Translations under genes and position numbers: made by a program
The notes under the pieces: generated by a model
Database searches by the model: none
What the model was told of the DNA's origin: nothing
What the model saw: only the letters and a program-made list of their open reading frames with translations
In this document: one piece after another, positions 58,901-64,000 of the stretch
How positions within the stretch are numbered: position 1 is the stretch's first letter
How the letters are laid out: the number at the start of each line of letters is the position of its first letter
NCBI GenBank assembly: GCA_020736575.1
Contig: JAGPYM010000002.1
Span: 2,790,001-2,854,000, forward strand
DNA from: Thelonectria olida
Taxonomy: Eukaryota; Ascomycota; Sordariomycetes; Hypocreales; Nectriaceae
DNA length: 64,000 bases
Direction: 5' to 3'

Positions 58901-61900
58901 AAAGTCTTGTGATGGCCGGCCAGGCTTCGCAAGTGCTGGGTCCGAGGGCCAATCACATCCGTCCCAGGCCACTTCGTCTTCGCATCGTCTGGGGTCTACT
59001 TGGCGCCGCAGGCTCGTCTCGGCCCTCATTCCCAGACCCTTGCTCGGCTGGCCTGTCTACCAGAAGTGCGCGCTATGTCCGGAAAGCGCCCAAGCACCAC
59101 AGCCGAACCCCTCCTCTCAACCATGTTCCATCGTTGCCGACCTTTCCCAGATACCGTAGGTGCCTAGTCAAACACGCACAGGTGAGCAGCAAGTCCGTCT
59201 TCGGGGCAAGAGAAGCTGCAAGTTTGCACAGGCACCGTTTACTCGACGGATCTTCTTCTGGTAATCGCCCGTTACTGAGGCGGCCGCCCCCAGCTTCCAG
59301 TGCAAGTTAGCCAGGCCCGGACGGGCTGTCTCTGGCGAGCTCCGGGGGATCAATACCCGCGGCGAGGCATCGTCCGCCAATGCCTGCTTAAGATAGATAC
59401 CACCGCGATGGGCGGGGAAGCATGTGGCAGCGAGTTACCATGTTTGCTTCACGCCACGCTGAACAGATATTGGTCCCAAAGCCAAGCCCGGTCCATGGCC
59501 TAGCTTGTCGGTCTTTGGGCGTGCGGCGCGGATGAGGTCAGACTGCAGTCAGGCTGGTTTGCGCACAATCCTCGACCCGCATCCTCCTTTGTCCGTCGAA
59601 TGCCCTGCATTTCTGGCTTTCCTTTGGACTCAAATGCATCTCACGCTAATCACGACCTCGTGAGCTCCCTCCGGCGCGCCGTGTTATCGTTGCTCCTTGC
59701 CGGGGCACTTCGTAAACATCCTGGATCTAGCAGACAAACCAGCGTCATGTATTTCCAGATTCAGCATCCTGCTGCTGCCCTCGCCGTCACATGGATCGGC
59801 AGCCGACCCCAGAACGTTGCTCACCGGCCATAGCCACGCCAGTGTGAGATATTACCAATATTCATATCCCGGACGGGAATGGTCAGTAACCGGGAAGAGC
59901 TCTAACACCACGCCAGAGTCCGGGTAGGCGACATATCTCCAAGTAGGACAAGACGTCTGCATCCTACTGCAGCCCCTCTCCATAACTGCCCCTCAAAAGG
60001 CCGGGGCACACTGCATTACGGCGCGTCCGAGGCTCTCATTATTCCGTCACGGCGCCTGCAACAATCAATGTTTCTAACAGGCGCCAACCCGATGCCGACT
60101 GGTGCGCGTTACTGCCAAGCGGGGACTGGAGACAGTCAACGAGGTGACACGAATCTCTGCCTGTGAATGCATCTCGACACTGCAATTGCCGACCCTCTCG
60201 TCTTATCGACCATGACTTCCGAGGTGTGGAGGAAGATGCCAAGCATTGACCAAAGGCACGTCCCTTGGTCTTCTGCACGATGCGAAAACTAGCTGCATGA
60301 GAGCTTCTTCTCCTCTTAGCGACCGTTGCTGGTGGCTCAACACTGGTTGACACTTGTCGAGACTCTCTTCAACATGGCTGGCCACTGTGTCATTCCTGAC
60401 ATTTCGAACCAAGCTGCGGGGATTTCGCGACAGCAACCACGGATCCAAGCTCCGGGCCAAACTCGCCTCGTCCGTGATTGGCTTGCTCTTCCGCATCCTA
60501 GCGGTCGGTGACATGAATTCCGCCGCCACAGCTGAAACCTGACGTTTAATATTGGATCCCCGGCATCATGGCGCATCCAAAAGAGGGATCCTGCCGAGAA
60601 TGAGATTCAATGTAAACCTTAGAATGATGCCATCACCCAATAGAGCTGGACCGGCCTTGCCATGTTTGCAATGGTCCAAAGAAGACCGCTCTCGACTCAT
60701 GATCTTTTTCAACAGGACAAGACTAGGCGTTGCTCAACGAAGATATGTTGAGGTAAGAGTGACGACGAGAAATGCCCGCCCTTGACGAAAGAAGAATCGT
60801 TCCGTTCGAGGTTCTACCATACAGTCTTTCCAGCATCTTAACGTGTTACGTGAAAGAAATACCGGATGCTCCTATGCAAGACCCAGAGTGAGTCCCTTGG
60901 GTTGCAACTCAAGTCCGGCCATCCTTCTGGAGGCTGTTAGCTTCCGAGTTCTTTCTCCCGGTCCAGTTGGTTTGTACTAGACGCGGCTTCAGCCCTGCTG
61001 ATATTGGCTTTGTCTGTTTCCTCCGATACTCCCTTGACAGGGTCTTTTTGTTAGGCCATGTGACCAACTCCTCAAGACTCTTCAGAGGAATGCAAGACAT
61101 TACTGCCTGCATTTACGCACCGGCGCCTGTTAAGATCCACTCAAGGCGAACTTGAGTGGTGATGTTGGGTAGTGCCCGAGTTGAAGCCTGTCCCGGAAGG
61201 AAGACCCGTGAGTCGTGAGAACAAGTTAGGATATGTGGTCGATGCAAGCTTGCTCACTGCTAGGATGTTTAAAGGTGCTTATTCCCGCCACACCATTGGC
61301 TGCTGTAGTTGGATGCATCATGAGGCCGGTAAAGTGCCCACCACAAGGATGCACATGGGCCAACTAGTCCACACCACCCAGTCCTCATTGCCATCCCGCT
61401 GGGCTGTTGCCTCCGAAGGAACCGGGTCACTCCAGCTTGGCTCCAGTGGCGGCCCGGATGCTGTCAAAAACTAGCAAAGTCGAAGATGCGAGGGATCTGG
61501 CCCGCGCTCACTTCAAGATGCTGAGGGTGGCTTCCTCTGCATCAAGGCTGCAGGCGCTATTCCTGAAACTTGGTTGTGCAGAATAACCCATCAACCATGC
61601 GGTAGCTGCTGTCGGGCTGTGGGGTCAATGACGAAGCATAGCACCTTCCTTGTGTTGTATGTTTTCAACACCATATTTTATGTACACTTAGTCGGATACT
61701 GGATATCGTCGGTGGTCTAGTCGACTGAACAGAACTATACTAGACATAACTTCTCATACTTCGTCATGTAAACCGCGAGAATCTTCGAGCTGCCATGGAT
61801 GGACTCTGGAGGATCCTATGCTGTGGTACGTTAGTTACCAAGACTGCACATTGATAAGCACGCACCTCCGAGGGTGGCTCGCCTCGACCATATTCACAAG

Positions 61901-62501
61901 GAAACAGTCGTATTCGGTCAGTTCGAGGCTAGTCAACAGCTTAGCATCCTCGTGATGTCGTATTATCTGAGACATACTATGTCATACCTGGCATGCGTGC
62001 TATGTTTGCACAACGCTCGGTGGGATAGAGGCGGAGAACAAACATCTTCTTGACGTTCATTACACCGACATACCGCAGCTCATGATATAAGCGTCTGGCA
62101 AGAGCGGCTTGCATGACGTCGCGAAACAAGAATCCTCGGACGTGTCGGTGAGATGTGGATTGCGTTGCAGAGCGGCTTGGTGATCTCGTCTATGCGCTTC
62201 GCCACAATGAGACTTGATATGATTCCGAACTCCCCAAACAACGGGTCGCAGAGCAGTAGGCAACGCGTCAGCAGAAGCTATGGCCACGTACTTTGCATTC
62301 CTGCTCGGCTGCCATCTGCGAGAAGCTGCTTTGGGGAACTGTCCTCAAACACACTCGTGTCGATGGAGGGAGCTGCTGGATCTGGAGTTGTAAGCACTAA
62401 CAATTTCTGCTGTCAGTGAATATTTTCAACAGGGTAGTAGCATTTTTAGATCGAGGTTGATCCTGGCGAGTCGTGAATCGGTACAATAGTGTTACTGATA
62501 C

Positions 62502-62711
62502 CTGACTGTTGGCTTCAAATTGTACCTGCAACGGATGCAAGGAGCCCGGACGAGACATGGTCGAAGGAAGTCGAGATAGCAAAGATTGGGCTTTTTCAGA
62601 TCTCATCCTCTCACTGACGATTAATGTGGTCTCATTGTGACGTTCGGCAAATGCGAATCTCGCTTTCTCGATCAAATAACGTCGAGGTTTGAGCTCTGTC
62701 GTTGACCACAT
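62502..62711 (-). CDS. Possible first exon of an unknown gene divergent from DIS3
   Basis: An ATG at 62711 opens a 70-codon stretch ending at a plausible donor (CAG before GTATCAG). Its composition is balanced and amphipathic (AFAERHNETTLIVSERM, SRPGSLHPLQVQ). A branch-like CACTGAC and a TTAG acceptor lie about 100 nt further on (intron 62397-62501). Unspliced, the frame ends after 104 codons at 62397. A second intron of about 62 nt may follow (donor GTACGT near 62292). I cannot fix the downstream exons because more than one phase gives plausible protein. Head-to-head placement 352 bp from DIS3 supports a real promoter pair. The family is unrecognised. Confidence 0.3.
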
Positions 62712-63063
62712 GAATGCGCGAACGATTCGGTGGTGTCACGTGATATAGAAAACGCGAGATCATGTGACTTGGTCTCGAGTGATTCTAGAACGATCACAGC
62801 AAGCTTGGCTTTGGAGAGCTTTGTTTCAAAGAGTAGTAAAGAAATTACTTAGCTTTAGGAGAAGACTCGTCTCATTTCCGTGCGATTCCACCATTCTCAA
62901 CTACCTACCCAAAGGAGGGAGTGTCGTCGGAGGTTGAGGGATCCATATCGATAAGGAACCCACTAGTTTTCTTTGATTTGTCAACCAGAAGACTGGACGC
63001 CAGTCTTTTCAGCATCTACGTCTTGAGGCTTTGTCAACAATCTGAAGCGGCAAAGATATCAAA
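62712..63063. promoter_or_regulatory. DIS3 promoter, possibly bidirectional
   Basis: This 352-bp region upstream of DIS3 contains the palindrome TCACGTGA at 62736-62743 (CACGTG E-box, the type bound by Cbf1-like bHLH factors) and TATCGATAAGG at 62946-62956. No TATA box stands out. Confidence 0.5.
62946..62956 (+). promoter_or_regulatory. TATCGATAAGG motif upstream of DIS3
   Basis: Identical in sequence and orientation to the motif upstream of RPF2 (12498-12508). It ends 107 bp before the DIS3 ATG, against 92 bp for RPF2. Confidence 0.45.
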
Positions 63064-64000
63064 ATGACGAGTCTAAAGAGATCAACTGAGTCCGATGCCT
63101 TGGCTTCAAATATCTCGAACAAGGTCTACGTGCGCTCGACCCGGAGTGGCAAGGTTCAGAAAATTGTGAGAGAGGTGTACCTTCGAACCGATATTCCATG
63201 TTCCTCCAAGCTCTGTAGAGCCTGTTTTCAAAATGCACCGCGGAATGCCGCCCAAGAGCGTACGTATTCTACATTCCATCAAGAAGTCCAGCTCGCTGAT
63301 AGGTCTTAGTTCAGCCGTTTGTCCTCTCGGACAAGCCTGCAGGCACCAAAGAGTTTCCACAGGGTCACTACCTCGTTCCAGACACGAATGCTCTGCTGAA
63401 CGCTATGGATCTCTTTGAGCAGAGCTCAAGCTTTTACGACGTCATTATTCTGCAAACTGTGCTGGAAGAGTTGCGAAATCGATCGCTGCCTCTGTACAAC
63501 CGGTTAGTGGGATTGACCAAGAGTGAGGACAAGAGGTTCTATGTCTTCTTCAACGACTTCCGACTGGAGACTTTCGTTAAGCGCGAGCCCAACGAGACGG
63601 TCAACGACCGGAACGACCGGGCTGTTCGACAGGCTGTGAAGTGGTACGGAGAGCATCTGGCTCAGACCAAGTCAAAGAAGGTCCCTGCTGTGGTGATGCT
63701 TAGCGATGACCGGGACAACCTCCGAAAAGCCAAGGAGGCAGGTATTCACGGGTCTTCTCTCCGAAACTATGTCAGTGGACTCGAGGACGGCGAAAGGCTC
63801 CTCGATCTGGTGGCGGAAGCTCAGAGTCAAGGAGGGTTTAAGAAGCCAACCCAAATGCTCTATCCCGAATATTTTACCCTGTCAAAGATGATGACTGGCG
63901 TCAAGGCTGGTTTGCTGCACCAGGGTATCTTCAACGTCTCCCCATACAACTATCTTGAGGGCTCCATCAAGGTACCAGCTTTCCCCAAGCCACTGCTGGT
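63064..64000 (+). CDS. DIS3: Exosome catalytic subunit Dis3/Rrp44, N-terminal part
   Basis: Processive 3'-5' exoribonuclease and endonuclease of the RNA exosome (rRNA processing, RNA surveillance). Exons are 63064-63259 and 63310 onward. The 50-nt intron (donor GTACGT, acceptor CTTAG, phase 1) is followed by a frame open to the window edge; about 295 residues are visible. The CR3 motif has cysteines at 46, 51 and 54 (C-x4-C-x2-C). The PIN endonuclease domain follows, with acidic residues Asp90 (LVPDTNALL), Glu118 (LQTVLEELRNRS), an Asp in NDRNDRAVRQ (165/168) and Asp198/199 (VMLSDDRDN). These correspond to the yeast D91/E120/D171/D198 set, so the endonuclease site looks intact. The start of the first cold-shock region may lie at the end of the window. 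The RNB exonuclease and S1 domains lie outside it. Confidence 0.95.

Larger units (their letters stand above)
51837..62501. other. 10.7-kb spacer: NPL6 leader region, then no supportable gene
   Basis: From 51837 to about 54650 the plus strand is strongly purine/G-rich, so the NPL6 sense strand is pyrimidine-rich. That fits a very long NPL6 leader and promoter and explains the long stop-free frames there (for example 52086-52799 and 53924-54658 on minus). GGAT, AAGGC and GGC repeats are frequent. From 54650 to 62500 nothing is recognisable: a TGCG repeat at 55971 and a CCTAGG palindrome at 55648 are the only structured items. A minus frame at 56469-56705 looks protein-like but has no ATG and no known domain. 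Confidence 0.5.

Overview
The window reads as nuclear DNA of a filamentous ascomycete (Pezizomycotina, most likely Sordariomycetes). The signs are 50-145 nt introns with GTATGT/GTAAGT-type donors and CTAAC/CTGAC branch sites, a Zn2Cys6 regulator, a ten-cysteine GPI-anchored protein, an N-terminally extended histone-fold polymerase subunit and CT-rich leaders before start codons. Species cannot be named from sequence alone. I see no bacterial operon, CRISPR array, rRNA, tRNA or intact transposon.

Layout. 1-10.1 kb: no gene I can support. 10.1-17.4 kb: the densest block, with PEX5 (-) and RPF2 (+) sharing a 497-bp divergent promoter, then a CipB-like oxidoreductase (-) and a Zn2Cys6 transcription factor (-). 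17.4-21.5 kb: long spacer and promoter DNA. 21.5-24.9 kb: cystathionine gamma-lyase (CYS3, +) converging on a two-exon F-box protein (-). 24.9-29.6 kb: spacer. 29.6-30.3 kb: three-exon secreted GPI-anchored cysteine-rich protein (+). 30.3-43.9 kb: a 13.6-kb desert rich in homopolymers and microsatellites, with one possible decayed gene. 44-47.6 kb: a single-pass membrane protein of unknown role (+) and DPB4 (+). 49.4-51.8 kb: NPL6/RSC7 (-), behind a very long pyrimidine-rich leader or promoter that reaches about 54.6 kb. 54.6-62.5 kb: spacer. 62.5-64 kb: a possible short gene (-) divergent from DIS3/RRP44 (+), which runs off the window.

The recognisable genes are core housekeeping functions: peroxisomal import, 60S ribosome assembly, sulfur amino-acid metabolism, DNA replication/chromatin, RSC remodelling and RNA decay. 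They are not a biosynthetic or defence cluster. Six multi-exon gene models were rebuilt by matching splice signals to reading phase, and a seventh intron lies in RPF2. The most useful non-coding observation is an 11-bp motif, TATCGATAAGG, in the same orientation and at almost the same distance (about 95-120 bp) upstream of the RPF2 and DIS3 start codons. A family of short palindromes built on TACCTAGGTA/TAGGTACCTA recurs only in the spacers. I found no convincing new multi-gene system.
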